This document shows, in pieces, positions 7,517 to 16,656 of a DNA stretch of 64,000 bases. The position numbers and the translations under genes are program-made. The notes beneath the pieces were generated by a model that ran no database searches, was not told the DNA's origin, and saw nothing but the letters and a program-made list of their open reading frames with translations. The first letter of the stretch is position 1; every line of letters starts with the position of its first letter. Origin of the DNA: GH45 sp046704385 (GTDB lineage: Bacteria > Bacteroidota > Bacteroidia > Bacteroidales > SZUA-534); NCBI GenBank assembly GCA_046704385.1, contig JBJKSB010000021.1, forward strand, positions 158,671-222,670. Direction: 5' to 3'.

Positions 7517-8482
7517 TTAATTTAGCCGGACTTTAATTAACGCATTGATACCTTCTCCAGGTGCACTATTTATGACAAAAATTCCATTTATTGACTTCAC
7601 TCTCGATGAGATATTTTGAAATCCCATACCTTTAATCTGACTATCCTCAGTTATTTTAGTGTCAAAACCCGACCCATCATCATGAAACTGAATGGTCAAA
7701 GTTCGTAAATGTTTTGAAATATTAATAGAAATGTTTTTGGCATTTGCATGTTTTAAGGTATTATTTATCAGTTCGCAGGTTGTCCGGTACAAAATTATTT
7801 CAGCATTAGCATTAAATCTTTCATTTTCCATATTACTCAGTAACTCAATCTGAACCCCTTGAGCCTGATTAATTTTATGTGTGAAATTTTTAAGAGCACT
7901 AACCAGCCCAAAATTAGTAAGTACATGCGGACTTAAGTTATTTGATATTTCCTTAATACTTGTAATAGCCTCGTTTATAACAACATTGGTATTTTCGAGA
8001 ATATTTTTGCTATTGGGTTGTGTCTCAATATTTAATAATGCCGAAATCGACATTTTTACCGTTGAAAGCAATGGGCCAAGACCGTCGTGTAAATCCTTGG
8101 CAAACCTTCTTCGTTCCTTTTCCTCGGTTTGTATTATGGCATTTAAAAGTCTTTTTTCAGATCGGTTACGGTCAAGTTCTGCTTTTTTAAGCGAATAAAA
8201 TATTTCTCCAATCAGAAATACCCCGGCCGTAAAAAAGAAAGAAATAATTACTGCCAGCCAATCATCAGCCATAGTCAGGTAAAATGAAAAATCATCTTCT
8301 AAAAATTGAATTAATTTTATCGATCGCCGGATGGCCATTAACAGGAACCCCAGTGAAATAAGCACCCATGATGCCCGGTATTTGGTTACCCGCATCAGGC
8401 GAAGTGCAAAAATAGCCGCGATTACCTGAAGTACTATTGAAATTAACAGAGCTACTAACCGGAGCATAAATTTTTTTATCAA
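7517..8482 (-). CDS. Membrane sensor histidine kinase (HisKA_3/NarX type)
   Basis: A 321-residue kinase with three predicted N-terminal membrane helices (about 8-28, 38-52, 72-95), a short coiled linker, a HisKA_3 dimerisation domain with phospho-His H132 (FAKDLHDGLGPLLS), and a GHKL ATPase domain (N-box ELINNTLKHA, G1 DDGSGFD, G2 GMGFQNI). No extracytoplasmic sensing domain is present, so the signal is probably read in or at the membrane. It is first in the minus-strand unit with the response regulator and birA. Confidence 0.92.
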   Translation of the reverse strand: MIKKFMLRLVALLISIVLQVIAAIFALRLMRVTKYRASWVLISLGFLLMAIRRSIKLIQFLEDDFSFYLTMADDWLAVIISFFFTAGVFLIGEIFYSLKKAELDRNRSEKRLLNAIIQTEEKERRRFAKDLHDGLGPLLSTVKMSISALLNIETQPNSKNILENTNVVINEAITSIKEISNNLSPHVLTNFGLVSALKNFTHKINQAQGVQIELLSNMENERFNANAEIILYRTTCELINNTLKHANAKNISINISKHLRTLTIQFHDDGSGFDTKITEDSQIKGMGFQNISSRVKSINGIFVINSAPGEGINALIKVRLN

Positions 8483-8704
8483 AAATAAACATATAATAAT
8501 TTAAAAGCTTTTTATTGCTTATAAAAAGAAGTTTTTGATTCGGATTTGTACTGTCAAATTTTCTTTTAATAACCGAATTTTTTCATATTTGGCAGTAAAT
8601 AATTCTTCATGGGCTCTTTAATTATTTAATTTTGATAGCTGTATCAATCAGGCATTGATTTTGATACCAAATTGGGTTTGATTAAAAACAATAACAAAAT
8701 TCAT

Positions 8705-8712
8705 TACCTTTG
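8705..8712 (+). promoter_or_regulatory. -7 promoter box before rsfS
   Basis: TACCTTTG matches TAnnTTTG and lies 16 nt before ATG 8729. The nearest upstream TTTG (8677-8680) is 24 nt away, slightly far for a -33 element. Confidence 0.5.
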
Positions 8713-8728
8713 GGGCAAATATTTTTTT

Positions 8729-9094
8729 ATGACTGACAAAAGTGAGCAAACAATATTAAAAGACGTTATAGTTGAAGCAATAAAGAATAAAAAAGGAAAA
8801 GAATTAATAGTTTTAGATTTAAGGAAACTTGATCAATCTGTGGCCGATTATTTTGTAATTTGCCATGGCGATTCAAACACCCAGGTAAATGCAGTATCTG
8901 ATTCTGTCGATCGCCAGACAAGAAGTGAATTACAAACCCATCCGTTACATATTGAAGGAGCACAAAACGCACATTGGATACTACTTGATTACGGATCAGT
9001 GGTAGTGCACGTTTTTCAGGAAGAATTTCGCCGGTTTTACAATCTTGAAGATTTATGGGCCGATGCAAAAAAAGAGATACACAACGAAGATTAA
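8729..9094 (+). CDS. rsfS: Ribosome silencing factor RsfS/YbeB/Iojap
   Basis: RsfS binds ribosomal protein uL14 and blocks subunit joining in starvation. The 121-residue protein has the family core KKGKELIVLDLRKLDQSVADYFVICHG and the C-terminal W-x-LLDYGSVVVHVFQEEFRRFYNLEDLW. ATG 8729 is preferred over an in-frame TTG at 8672, because that TTG lies upstream of the -7 box. The gene heads an operon-like row: rsfS, ftsH, DUF2007, cdsA, psd. Confidence 0.95.
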   Translation: MTDKSEQTILKDVIVEAIKNKKGKELIVLDLRKLDQSVADYFVICHGDSNTQVNAVSDSVDRQTRSELQTHPLHIEGAQNAHWILLDYGSVVVHVFQEEFRRFYNLEDLWADAKKEIHNED

Positions 9095-9115
9095 TTTATC
9101 ATATTATCACACTAA

Positions 9116-11182
9116 ATGAGCGACGAAAAACAAAATAAAAATGATTTAGGATTTGGTCCAAAACCGGGAAACAAGGATCAAAAGGGAAATGATAAAAAGC
9201 CAAAATTCAATATTACCTGGATTTATGCCATTATTGTAATTATTATAATTGGAATGATGATTTTTCCATATGGAAATCAACCTAAAGAAATCTTGTGGGA
9301 CAGGTTTGAGAATAATATGCTGAAAACCCATGCTGTTGAAAAAATAGAAGTAGTAAACGGAGACAGAGTCGAAATATATATAAAACCCGATAGGCTGAAT
9401 GACCCTGAATTCAAGGATATAGAGAACAATAAACCTTCGGCAATGGGAGTTCAGTCGGCTCAGTATTTCATGACCATAGCATCAGTTGATCGTTTTGGTG
9501 AACAACTCGATGAGGCTATGAAAGGTTTTGAACCCTCCGACAGAGTTCCGGTACGCTATGTAAAACGCGATAACCATATGGACTGGATTGTTAGCTGGGT
9601 AATTTTCCCATTGGTATTGATAGGAGTTTGGTTATTTATTTTCAGGCGTATGGCCGGGCCTAACGGTGCCGGTAGCCAGATTTTCAATATAGGTAAGTCG
9701 AAGGCTAAAATTTTTGACAAAGAAGGAGCCGAAGTTAAGGTCGATTTTAAAGATGTTGCCGGTTTGGAGGAGGCCAAAATTGAAATTAAGGAAATTGTCG
9801 ACTTCCTGAAAACGCCTGAAAAATATACCCAGTTAGGAGGAAAAATCCCTAAAGGGGCATTGCTTGTTGGACCTCCCGGAACCGGGAAAACTTTGTTGGC
9901 AAAAGCGGTTGCCGGTGAAGCACATGTACCTTTCTTTTCCATGTCGGGTTCCGATTTTGTTGAAATGTTTGTCGGTGTGGGTGCATCAAGGGTGCGCGAT
10001 TTGTTTAAACAGGCAAAAGAAAAAGCTCCCTGTATTATATTTATTGATGAAATTGATGCCATCGGCCGTGCCCGTGGACGAAATGCCAATTGGGGTTCGA
10101 ATGATGAGCGCGAGAATACCTTAAACCAGTTGCTTACCGAAATGGATGGTTTTGGTACCAATAGCGGAGTTATCATACTTGCAGCTACAAACCGGGCTGA
10201 TATTCTTGACCGGGCCTTGTTGCGTGCCGGACGTTTCGACAGACAGATTCATGTGGAATTACCCGATTTGAACGAGCGTAAGGAAATTTTTAAAGTTCAT
10301 ATGCGCCCATTGAAAAAACTTGGACCACAGGTAAGTCCGGAATTTTTAGCCAAACAAACACCGGGTTTTTCCGGGGCCGATATCGCAAATGTTACAAATG
10401 AGGCCGCTTTAATTGCAGCCCGGCAAAATAAAGACAAGGTTGAAAAACAGGACTTTTTAGATGCCATTGATCGTATTATCGGCGGATTGGAAAAGAAAAA
10501 CAAAATAATTTCAACAGAAGAGAAAAAAACCATTGCTTATCATGAAGCCGGTCATGCCACGGTTAGTTGGATTTTGGAACATGCAAACCCGTTGATCAAG
10601 GTAACCATTGTTCCTCGTGGACAAGCCTTGGGTGCAGCCTGGTATTTGCCGGAAGAGCGCCAGTTGACAACCACGGAACAGATGCTCGATGAAATGTGTT
10701 CTGCCTTGGGTGGTAGAGCAGCCGAAGAATTATTTTTTAATAAAATTTCTACCGGGGCACTAAACGATCTTGAAAAAGTAACCAAACAGGCTTATGCCAT
10801 GGTTTCCTATTTTGGAATGAGCGATAAAATTGGTAACCGGAGTTATTATGATTCATCAGGTCAAAACGAATATTCATTCTCAAAACCTTATAGCGAGGAA
10901 ACTGCTAAGGTAATTGACGAGGAAGCCAAAAGAATAATTGACGAATCCTATAAAAGAGCAAAGGATTTATTGAAAAAATATAAAAAAGGGCATAACCAGT
11001 TGGCAGAGCTGTTGCTGGAACGCGAGGTGTTATTTGCTGAAGATTTGCAGAAAATACTGGGCCCCAGGCCAAATGGTAAAACACCGGTTTCAATGGATGA
11101 GGATAAGGTTGATCAGGTAGAAGAGAAACCAGTTGATATTGCTGCTGAAAATAAAGTAGAAGATACCACGTCTGAAGTATAA
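9116..11182 (+). CDS. ftsH: ATP-dependent zinc metalloprotease FtsH
   Basis: FtsH is a membrane AAA+ protease that degrades misfolded membrane proteins and short-lived regulators. The 688-residue protein has two membrane helices (about 33-51 and 156-176), Walker A GPPGTGKT (252-259), Walker B IIFIDEIDAIGR, the SRH ATNRADILDRALLRAGRFDRQ region and the zinc site HEAGH (476-480). The N-terminal tail before TM1 is long, polar and Lys/Asn/Gly rich, as in other Bacteroidota. The acidic C-terminal 40 residues are low complexity. It is 21 nt after rsfS, and the next ORF starts immediately after its stop. Confidence 0.98.
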   Translation: MSDEKQNKNDLGFGPKPGNKDQKGNDKKPKFNITWIYAIIVIIIIGMMIFPYGNQPKEILWDRFENNMLKTHAVEKIEVVNGDRVEIYIKPDRLNDPEFKDIENNKPSAMGVQSAQYFMTIASVDRFGEQLDEAMKGFEPSDRVPVRYVKRDNHMDWIVSWVIFPLVLIGVWLFIFRRMAGPNGAGSQIFNIGKSKAKIFDKEGAEVKVDFKDVAGLEEAKIEIKEIVDFLKTPEKYTQLGGKIPKGALLVGPPGTGKTLLAKAVAGEAHVPFFSMSGSDFVEMFVGVGASRVRDLFKQAKEKAPCIIFIDEIDAIGRARGRNANWGSNDERENTLNQLLTEMDGFGTNSGVIILAATNRADILDRALLRAGRFDRQIHVELPDLNERKEIFKVHMRPLKKLGPQVSPEFLAKQTPGFSGADIANVTNEAALIAARQNKDKVEKQDFLDAIDRIIGGLEKKNKIISTEEKKTIAYHEAGHATVSWILEHANPLIKVTIVPRGQALGAAWYLPEERQLTTTEQMLDEMCSALGGRAAEELFFNKISTGALNDLEKVTKQAYAMVSYFGMSDKIGNRSYYDSSGQNEYSFSKPYSEETAKVIDEEAKRIIDESYKRAKDLLKKYKKGHNQLAELLLEREVLFAEDLQKILGPRPNGKTPVSMDEDKVDQVEEKPVDIAAENKVEDTTSEV

Positions 11183-11380
11183 ATGGAGAAAAACTGGACG
11201 TTAATTTACTCAACGGGTCAATTATACCTGGCCGAAATGGTTAAAAGTATAATTGAAGATAATGGATTTGAGGTAGTTGTAATTAACAAGCAGGATTCAT
11301 TTTATTTATTTGGTGATATTGAAGTATATGTAAGGCCCGATGACGTGATTCGGGCCAAATTTTTGATCAAAGATATTTAA
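11183..11380 (+). CDS. DUF2007-type small protein
   Basis: A 65-residue protein whose ATG follows the ftsH stop codon without a gap, so translation is probably coupled. The sequence (WTLIYSTGQLYLAEMVKSIIEDNGFEVVVINKQDSFY... IEVYVRPDDVIRAKFLI) fits the DUF2007 'putative signal transducing protein' fold, a ferredoxin-like domain related to PII-type proteins. No catalytic residues are evident. cdsA follows after 2 nt. Role unknown. Confidence 0.8.
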   Translation: MEKNWTLIYSTGQLYLAEMVKSIIEDNGFEVVVINKQDSFYLFGDIEVYVRPDDVIRAKFLIKDI

Positions 11381-11382
11381 TT

Positions 11383-12195
11383 GTGAGCAACTTTTGGCAA
11401 CGTTCGGTTACCGGATTATTCTTCGTAATAGCCTTGATTGTTGGTGTTTTGTGGAATCCTGTATCATTTTTTGTGCTTTTTCTGATTATTGAAATTCTTG
11501 CCTTAAGAGAATTTTACCGCCTGGCTTTACACCATCACTCCCGTCCTCAAAAATATTACGGAAGTGTTTTGGGAGCAGCTGCTTTTATTGCAGGTTTTCT
11601 GTGGCATTTATTGGATTATGGATGGTATTTTAGTCTCCTGTTAATACCGATGATATCTTTCATTTTTATTTTTGAACTTTACCGGAATCATAAGCATCCT
11701 ATTTTGAATATTGCTTCTACATTAATGGGGATATTCTATGTTTCCATCCCGATGATGCTATTAAATCATATTGTATATCTTAGGAATGAATTTGATGGCA
11801 AGATTTTACTTGGGGTTTTTATCCTGATATGGGCCAGTGACACCGGAGCTTATTTGTTTGGAGTTACCCTGGGCAGGAACCGGTTATTTGAACGGATTTC
11901 GCCAAAAAAATCATGGGAAGGATTCATTGGTGGAATTATTATAGCACAGGTGGTGGCCCTGGTTTTATCCAAATATTGGGGATCGCTTGAGTATTTACAT
12001 TGGAGTGTGCTGGCGGCAATTACAGCTGTTATAGGCACCCTGGGTGATTTAGTTGAATCGATGATGAAACGCAGTGTTGGATTAAAAGATTCGGGGAATT
12101 TGCTTCCAGGTCACGGTGGAATTTTGGATAGATTTGATAGTTTTTTATTTACAATTCCTGTTATTTTTACATATTTGTATTTTTTTATAAGGTAG
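11383..12195 (+). CDS. cdsA: Phosphatidate cytidylyltransferase
   Basis: CdsA makes CDP-diacylglycerol from CTP and phosphatidate at the inner membrane, the entry to phospholipid synthesis. The 270-residue protein has many membrane helices and the CTP_transf_1 signature at the C-terminus (GTLGDLVESMMKRSVGLKDSG then PGHGGILDRFDS), with SPKKSWEGFIGG before it. Translation starts at GTG 11383, 2 nt after the preceding stop. psd follows, so two steps of phosphatidylethanolamine synthesis are adjacent; phosphatidylserine synthase is not in the window. Confidence 0.95.
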   Translation: MSNFWQRSVTGLFFVIALIVGVLWNPVSFFVLFLIIEILALREFYRLALHHHSRPQKYYGSVLGAAAFIAGFLWHLLDYGWYFSLLLIPMISFIFIFELYRNHKHPILNIASTLMGIFYVSIPMMLLNHIVYLRNEFDGKILLGVFILIWASDTGAYLFGVTLGRNRLFERISPKKSWEGFIGGIIIAQVVALVLSKYWGSLEYLHWSVLAAITAVIGTLGDLVESMMKRSVGLKDSGNLLPGHGGILDRFDSFLFTIPVIFTYLYFFIR

Positions 12196-12223
12196 ATATT
12201 TCACAAATATTTATTCATTTTGC

Positions 12224-12892
12224 ATGAAAATTCATAAAGCCGGTTACGGGGTAATTCTTATCCTTCTGTTTATTGAGTTATTATTGGGTGGGTTATTAAG
12301 TATGATGCAGATAACCCCTGCTTTATTTTACTCTGCTATTGCAATATTGCTGTTGCTACTCATTTTTGTGGTCAGATTTTTTAGATTTCCTGATAGAAAT
12401 ATAACTTTTACCGGAAATCAAATTGTTGCTCCTGCTGATGGAAAGGTGGTTGTGATCGAGGAGGTGAATGAAGACGAGTTTATTAAAGAAAAAAGAATTC
12501 AGATATCCATATTCATGTCGGTTTGGAATGTCCATATTAACTGGCTTCCTGTGTTGGGCAAAGTGGTTCAGTCTCTTCATTTTGATGGACGTTATATGGC
12601 GGCCTGGCTTCCGAAATCATCTTCTGAAAACGAAAGGGCCGTTGTGGTAATTGAATCGATGAATTGGGGTAAAATTTTGGTAAAACAGATAGCGGGAGCT
12701 ATGGCACGAAGAATTATTACCTATGCTAAAGAGAATGATGAAGTTAAACCTGGCAATCAGTTGGGTTTTATTCGGTTTGGTTCGCGGGTTGACGTGTTGA
12801 TTCCGGTAAATTCTGATATAAAAGTAGAGTTGAATCAAAAGGTAACAGGGGGTTTGACAATTCTTGCCGAACTTACCGAATACATATCATAA
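12224..12892 (+). CDS. psd: Phosphatidylserine decarboxylase (short type)
   Basis: Converts phosphatidylserine to phosphatidylethanolamine. The 222-residue protein is the short PSD-A type, with two N-terminal hydrophobic helices (about 7-50), VAPADGKVV and VWNVHINWLP motifs, and the self-cleavage site G186-S187 in FGSRVDV. Cleavage there would make the pyruvoyl group on the C-terminal alpha chain of about 36 residues. It is the last gene of the rsfS-ftsH-cdsA row. Confidence 0.94.
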   Translation: MKIHKAGYGVILILLFIELLLGGLLSMMQITPALFYSAIAILLLLLIFVVRFFRFPDRNITFTGNQIVAPADGKVVVIEEVNEDEFIKEKRIQISIFMSVWNVHINWLPVLGKVVQSLHFDGRYMAAWLPKSSSENERAVVVIESMNWGKILVKQIAGAMARRIITYAKENDEVKPGNQLGFIRFGSRVDVLIPVNSDIKVELNQKVTGGLTILAELTEYIS

Positions 12893-12955
12893 AAAATACT
12901 GTTCATTTATTGGAAAAAAAAGTGCAATTAGTTTTCTTAATTTCACAGAGAAGTA

Positions 12956-12963
12956 TAAATTTG
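12956..12963 (+). promoter_or_regulatory. -7 promoter box of the ferredoxin gene
   Basis: TAAATTTG matches TAnnTTTG exactly and lies 31 nt before the ferredoxin ATG. A -33 TTG is not obvious. Confidence 0.5.
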
Positions 12964-12994
12964 CGGCTTAATTAATAATCAAAATTATTCGGAT

Positions 12995-13165
12995 ATGGCT
13001 TATAAAATAACTGAAGATTGTATAGCTTGCGGAAACTGTATTACAGAATGTGCAACTGAAGCTATCTCTGAAGGTGATATCTATGTTATTGACCCAGATT
13101 CTTGTACAGATTGCGCTACCTGCGTTGAAATTTGTCCGGTTGAGTGCATAGTACCAGCAGAGTAA
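12995..13165 (+). CDS. 2[4Fe-4S] ferredoxin (56 residues)
   Basis: A small cytosolic electron carrier. Translated from ATG 12995 it begins MAYKITEDCIACGNCITEC and has two clusters of the CxxCxxCxxxC type: C9, C12, C15, C19 and C37, C40, C43, C47. The cysteine before the second proline (EICPVEC) is in the classic clostridial-type arrangement, and both clusters appear complete. It is a single-gene unit with its own promoter box and terminator. The redox partner is unknown; pyruvate:ferredoxin oxidoreductase or Rnf are typical in anaerobic Bacteroidota. Confidence 0.93.
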   Translation: MAYKITEDCIACGNCITECATEAISEGDIYVIDPDSCTDCATCVEICPVECIVPAE

Positions 13166-13186
13166 GAATAAAAGAAATTTTTAAAT

Positions 13187-13217
13187 AAAAAGCCCACTGT
13201 TTAGTTGGGCTTTTTAT
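13187..13217 (+). terminator. Rho-independent terminator of the ferredoxin gene
   Basis: A 10-bp stem (AAAAAGCCCA 13187-13196 with TGGGCTTTTT 13206-13215) and T-run. Confidence 0.92.
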
Positions 13218-13301
13218 TTGTTTGGTCATTAGCATGTTAACATTAATGTAATGATTATTTAATTTTGCTGTCTTTTCAAAATATAATGATCAAATAAATT
13301 A

Positions 13302-13309
13302 TATCTTTG
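13302..13309 (+). promoter_or_regulatory. -7 promoter box of the sugar dehydratase gene
   Basis: TATCTTTG, a perfect TAnnTTTG match, lies 33 nt before ATG 13343. Confidence 0.45.
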
Positions 13310-13342
13310 TCGAGTGTCAACTAGCTGATATCTTAGTCCCGA

Positions 13343-15226
13343 ATGATATTTGATAAAAAATATACACCGCGTTGGATCGTTTTTGTTATTGATGTATTTA
13401 TTTGCATTGCAAGTATTGCACTGGCGTATTTGCTAAGATTTAATTTTGAAATACCCGAAACCAATGTCGCTTCACTTTTCCAGATTATTCCCTTTGTTGC
13501 CCTTATCAGGATAATAAGTTTCCTGTTTGGTCGTACCTATTCGGGTATTGTGCGGTATACCGGTTTGCATGATGCTCAGCGTATTTTTATTACCATATTT
13601 GCCGGGAGTACATTTATTGTCATCGCCAATATTATTAGTTATTATTACATTACCAGGGCTTTTATTGTACCCTTGTCTATTGTTATTATTGATTTTTTAA
13701 CCACCGTAATTTTCATGACCTCGTTACGCTGGTTGGTTAAAGCTATTTTTAATGAATTTCGTACATCATCATTAGAAGTAAAACGTGTGGGTATTTATGG
13801 TACAGGTCCGGCAGCAATGGCTGCTAAAAATGCCATGGAACAAAATATTGATGTCAAATATAAAGTTGTGGTTTTTTTTGATAATGTCACGGTGCGGAGC
13901 CGTAAACAACTGGAGGGTGTTTCATTATCGCCCATCTCAACAATTGATTTGTATTTTGAAAACCAGGGTCTTGATTACCTGGTGTTGGCTAGACCTTTTA
14001 ATACCATTGAGGAGAAAACCAACCTGATAGAACTTTCGCTGGCAAATAATATCCAGGTGTTTACCGTACCCAGTGTCGATAGCTGGATTAACGGTGAGTT
14101 AAGCTCTAAACAAATCCGACAGGTTAAAATTGAAGAGTTACTTGAGCGTAGCCCGATACAGTTGGATATTGAAAAAATTAAAAGCCAGGTAACTGACAAA
14201 GTGGTGTTGGTAACAGGAGCTGCCGGTTCTATTGGTAGCGAAATGGTAAGGCAGCTTATAAAATTTAACCCGGCCAAATTAATATTGTTTGACCAGGCAG
14301 AAACTCCGCTTTACGATATAGAGATGGAATTGCAGGAGCAAAAGCACAGCTTTAATATTGAAATAATTATTGGTGATGTTGCCGATCCTGTGAGGGTTGA
14401 GGAAGTTTTTAGAAAATTTAAGCCTGAAATTATTTATCATGCTGCAGCGTATAAGCACGTTCCCATGATGGAAAATCATCCGGCTGAGGCTGTCAAGACT
14501 AACGTGCTGGGAACCAAAACCATTGCTGATTTGGCGATAAAATACAAAGCAAATCGTTTTGTGATGGTGTCGACTGATAAAGCGGTTAATCCTACAAATG
14601 TTATGGGAGCCTCCAAGCGAATTGCTGAGGTTTACACACAGTCATTAAACGGACGATCGGTTACAGCCTTTATTACCACCAGATTTGGAAATGTTTTGGG
14701 TTCAAATGGTTCGGTAATTCCGAGGTTTAGAAAACAGATCAACGAAGGTGGGCCCATTACAGTTACTCATCCACAGATTACCCGGTTTTTTATGACTATT
14801 CCTGAAGCATGTCAATTAGTGCTTGAAGCCGGGACAATGGGCTCTGGTGGTGAAATTTTTATTTTTGACATGGGTAAATCGGTAAAAATTGTCGACCTGG
14901 CCAAGAAAATGGTGAAATTATCAGGGTTACAACTTGGAAAAGATATCCAGATAAGCTTTACAGGATTACGCCCGGGAGAAAAACTTTACGAAGAATTGCT
15001 TGCCGATAAAGAAAACACTTTACCAACGCACCACTCTCAAATTATGATTGCCAAGGTCAGGAAGTATAAATATGAAGAAATTGAACGACAAATCAGTGAT
15101 TTGATTGATATGGTTAGCGATCAGGATAGCTTAAAAATTGTCAATCAAATGAAAAATATAATACCCGAATATATCAGCCAGAACTCAGTATTCGAACAAT
15201 TGGATAAGCAAGCCGTTAAAAACTAA
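13343..15226 (+). CDS. Membrane nucleoside-diphosphate-sugar 4,6-dehydratase/epimerase (WbpM/CapD/FlaA1-like)
   Basis: A 627-residue inner-membrane enzyme for surface polysaccharide synthesis. Four N-terminal membrane helices (about 10-130) are followed by a CoA-binding-like Rossmann domain (GIYGTGPAAMAAKNAM) and the catalytic short-chain dehydrogenase domain (NAD site VTGAAGSIGSEMVRQL; YHAAAYKHVPMME). The active-site tyrosine of ordinary SDRs is replaced by methionine (S-T-D-K... NVMGASK), the S-M-K triad typical of WbpM-like UDP-GlcNAc 4,6-dehydratases. No glycosyltransferase cluster is adjacent. The 3' end overlaps rimM by 3 nt on the other strand. Confidence 0.9.
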   Translation: MIFDKKYTPRWIVFVIDVFICIASIALAYLLRFNFEIPETNVASLFQIIPFVALIRIISFLFGRTYSGIVRYTGLHDAQRIFITIFAGSTFIVIANIISYYYITRAFIVPLSIVIIDFLTTVIFMTSLRWLVKAIFNEFRTSSLEVKRVGIYGTGPAAMAAKNAMEQNIDVKYKVVVFFDNVTVRSRKQLEGVSLSPISTIDLYFENQGLDYLVLARPFNTIEEKTNLIELSLANNIQVFTVPSVDSWINGELSSKQIRQVKIEELLERSPIQLDIEKIKSQVTDKVVLVTGAAGSIGSEMVRQLIKFNPAKLILFDQAETPLYDIEMELQEQKHSFNIEIIIGDVADPVRVEEVFRKFKPEIIYHAAAYKHVPMMENHPAEAVKTNVLGTKTIADLAIKYKANRFVMVSTDKAVNPTNVMGASKRIAEVYTQSLNGRSVTAFITTRFGNVLGSNGSVIPRFRKQINEGGPITVTHPQITRFFMTIPEACQLVLEAGTMGSGGEIFIFDMGKSVKIVDLAKKMVKLSGLQLGKDIQISFTGLRPGEKLYEELLADKENTLPTHHSQIMIAKVRKYKYEEIERQISDLIDMVSDQDSLKIVNQMKNIIPEYISQNSVFEQLDKQAVKN

Positions 15227-15747
15227 TCAGTATATAAATCTATTAGTCCTTCAGGGCATCGTAAAGTAATACTCTTTTTTTGGGGATTAATGGCTATAAT
15301 AAAATCAGTATGTAAAGGGATGAGGATTTCTCTTTTCTGATAGGTGACGGATATTAACTGATTTATTTCATTATCTACCACATAATTGATTGTTCCCAGT
15401 TCACCCGTTTTCTCATCAATAACCATGAACCCTGTTAATAAGCCGAGGTTGTTCTCAAAATCGGTTTGTGATAAATTCAGGTTATCATTCGGTAAAAAAA
15501 CGTTGGCACCAACCAGATTTCTAACTTTATTTTCAGTAATATACCAGTCAAAGCTTATTCGTAAACGGTCGGAACTTAGTTGTTTTAATGATGCAATAAA
15601 AAAAGGAACCAGTAATCCTTCTATTTCTAGTAGTACTGATTCCTTAATATTTTCACAAAAGTCAGGATTTTTAATTTCTAAAACCAGTTCACCATGAATA
15701 CCATGCGTTTTTATCAGTTTTCCGATCTCAAAACTATCCTGCTTCAT
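15223..15747 (-). CDS. rimM: Ribosome maturation factor RimM
   Basis: RimM assists 30S head assembly by binding S19. The 174-residue protein starts with the family signature FEIGKLIKTHGIHGELVLE and ends in a PRC-barrel domain (LGTINYVVDNEINQLISVTYQKREILIPLHTDFI). It lies 11 nt downstream of rpsP on the minus strand, the usual rpsP-rimM order; trmD, which often follows, is absent here. Confidence 0.95.
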   Translation of the reverse strand: MKQDSFEIGKLIKTHGIHGELVLEIKNPDFCENIKESVLLEIEGLLVPFFIASLKQLSSDRLRISFDWYITENKVRNLVGANVFLPNDNLNLSQTDFENNLGLLTGFMVIDEKTGELGTINYVVDNEINQLISVTYQKREILIPLHTDFIIAINPQKKSITLRCPEGLIDLYTD

Positions 15748-15758
15748 GCAGTAAGGTT

Positions 15759-16376
15759 CTATTCTTCCTTATTTTCTTCTGCTTGAGGTTCTTCTGTCTG
15801 AACTTCAGCTTCAGGAGCTTCTTCGTTGGCTTCAGCAACCATAGCTTCTTCAGCTTCGGCTTCAGCTTCAACCTCTCCGGCTTCTGCTTTTGCAGCAGCT
15901 TCAGCTTCCTTGGCTAAAGCGGCATTCTTTTCAGCAATTTCCTGAGCCCTGGTCTCATTTACTTTACGTTCGGCTTCAAGGCGTTCGTTAGAATCTTTTG
16001 ATTTTGATGCTTTCAAGCCATCAATTTTAGCCTGGATTTTTGAGCTTTTGTCAGCCATCCATTCTTCAAATTTTTTCTCGGCAGTAGCTTCATCAAAAGC
16101 ACCTTTTTTTACTCCTTCCAACAAGTGTTTTTTCATCAAAACACCTTTGTACGATAGAATTGCTCTTGCGGTGTCAGTTGGTTGAGCACCTTTTTGTAGC
16201 CATAGCAATGCCTTGTCGAAGTCAAGTTCAATAGTAGCAGGATTTGTGTTTGGGTTATAGTTACCCAATCTCTCTATGAACTGACCATCCCGTGGCGCCC
16301 TGCTATCGGCTGCAACAATGTAATAGTAAGCGCTACGCTTCCTACCATGTCTTGCTAGTCTAATTTTTACAGGCAT
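15759..16376 (-). CDS. rpsP: 30S ribosomal protein S16 with long Ala/Glu tail
   Basis: S16 is a structural 30S protein. Residues 1-80 are the standard S16 fold (MPVKIRLARHGRKRSAYYYIVAADSRAPRDGQFIERLG). At 205 residues it is more than twice the Escherichia coli length. The extra part is a helical stretch (about 80-150, Lys/Glu-rich coiled coil) and an Ala/Glu-only tail (about 150-205). C-terminal extensions of this kind are known in Bacteroidota S16. It heads the rpsP-rimM unit. Confidence 0.96.
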   Translation of the reverse strand: MPVKIRLARHGRKRSAYYYIVAADSRAPRDGQFIERLGNYNPNTNPATIELDFDKALLWLQKGAQPTDTARAILSYKGVLMKKHLLEGVKKGAFDEATAEKKFEEWMADKSSKIQAKIDGLKASKSKDSNERLEAERKVNETRAQEIAEKNAALAKEAEAAAKAEAGEVEAEAEAEEAMVAEANEEAPEAEVQTEEPQAEENKEE

Positions 16377-16408
16377 AACTAAAATATTAAGTTTTTTAAA
16401 TCGAGGTG

Positions 16409-16416
16409 CAAATATA
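16409..16416 (-). promoter_or_regulatory. -7 promoter box of rpsP-rimM
   Basis: On the minus strand this reads TATATTTG, an exact TAnnTTTG match, 32 nt before the rpsP start. A TTTG on the minus strand (16432-16435) lies 15 nt further upstream. Confidence 0.5.
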
Positions 16417-16601
16417 GTACTTATTTTAATTCAAAAAATAATTTGATTTGATTTTTACAGTTTGCTTAAATAATTATTGGAAAATTATTTAGAGGCAAAA
16501 AAATTATTCGTTTTCGGTAGATGAATTGCATGTATTTATGCCGGGTGATGATTAAAAATATTTTTAGAATAAGGTGTGATTTTAAGATTCACTATTTATT
16601 A

Positions 16602-16609
16602 TACATTTG
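16602..16609 (+). promoter_or_regulatory. -7 promoter box of the ECF sigma factor gene
   Basis: TACATTTG, an exact TAnnTTTG match, 47 nt before GTG 16657. That it fits the housekeeping consensus suggests the sigma gene is not solely self-activated. Confidence 0.45.
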
Positions 16610-16656
16610 TAACTAATCAAAACATTATACGACCAATTACCGAAACCTAAAAAATT

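Noticed and set aside
9556..10176. 206-codon minus-strand frame inside ftsH
   Set aside because: Shadow of the ftsH coding strand; Ser/Pro-rich translation with no family features. Other long antisense frames in dnaE, the TonB receptor, GH65 and susC were dropped for the same reason.
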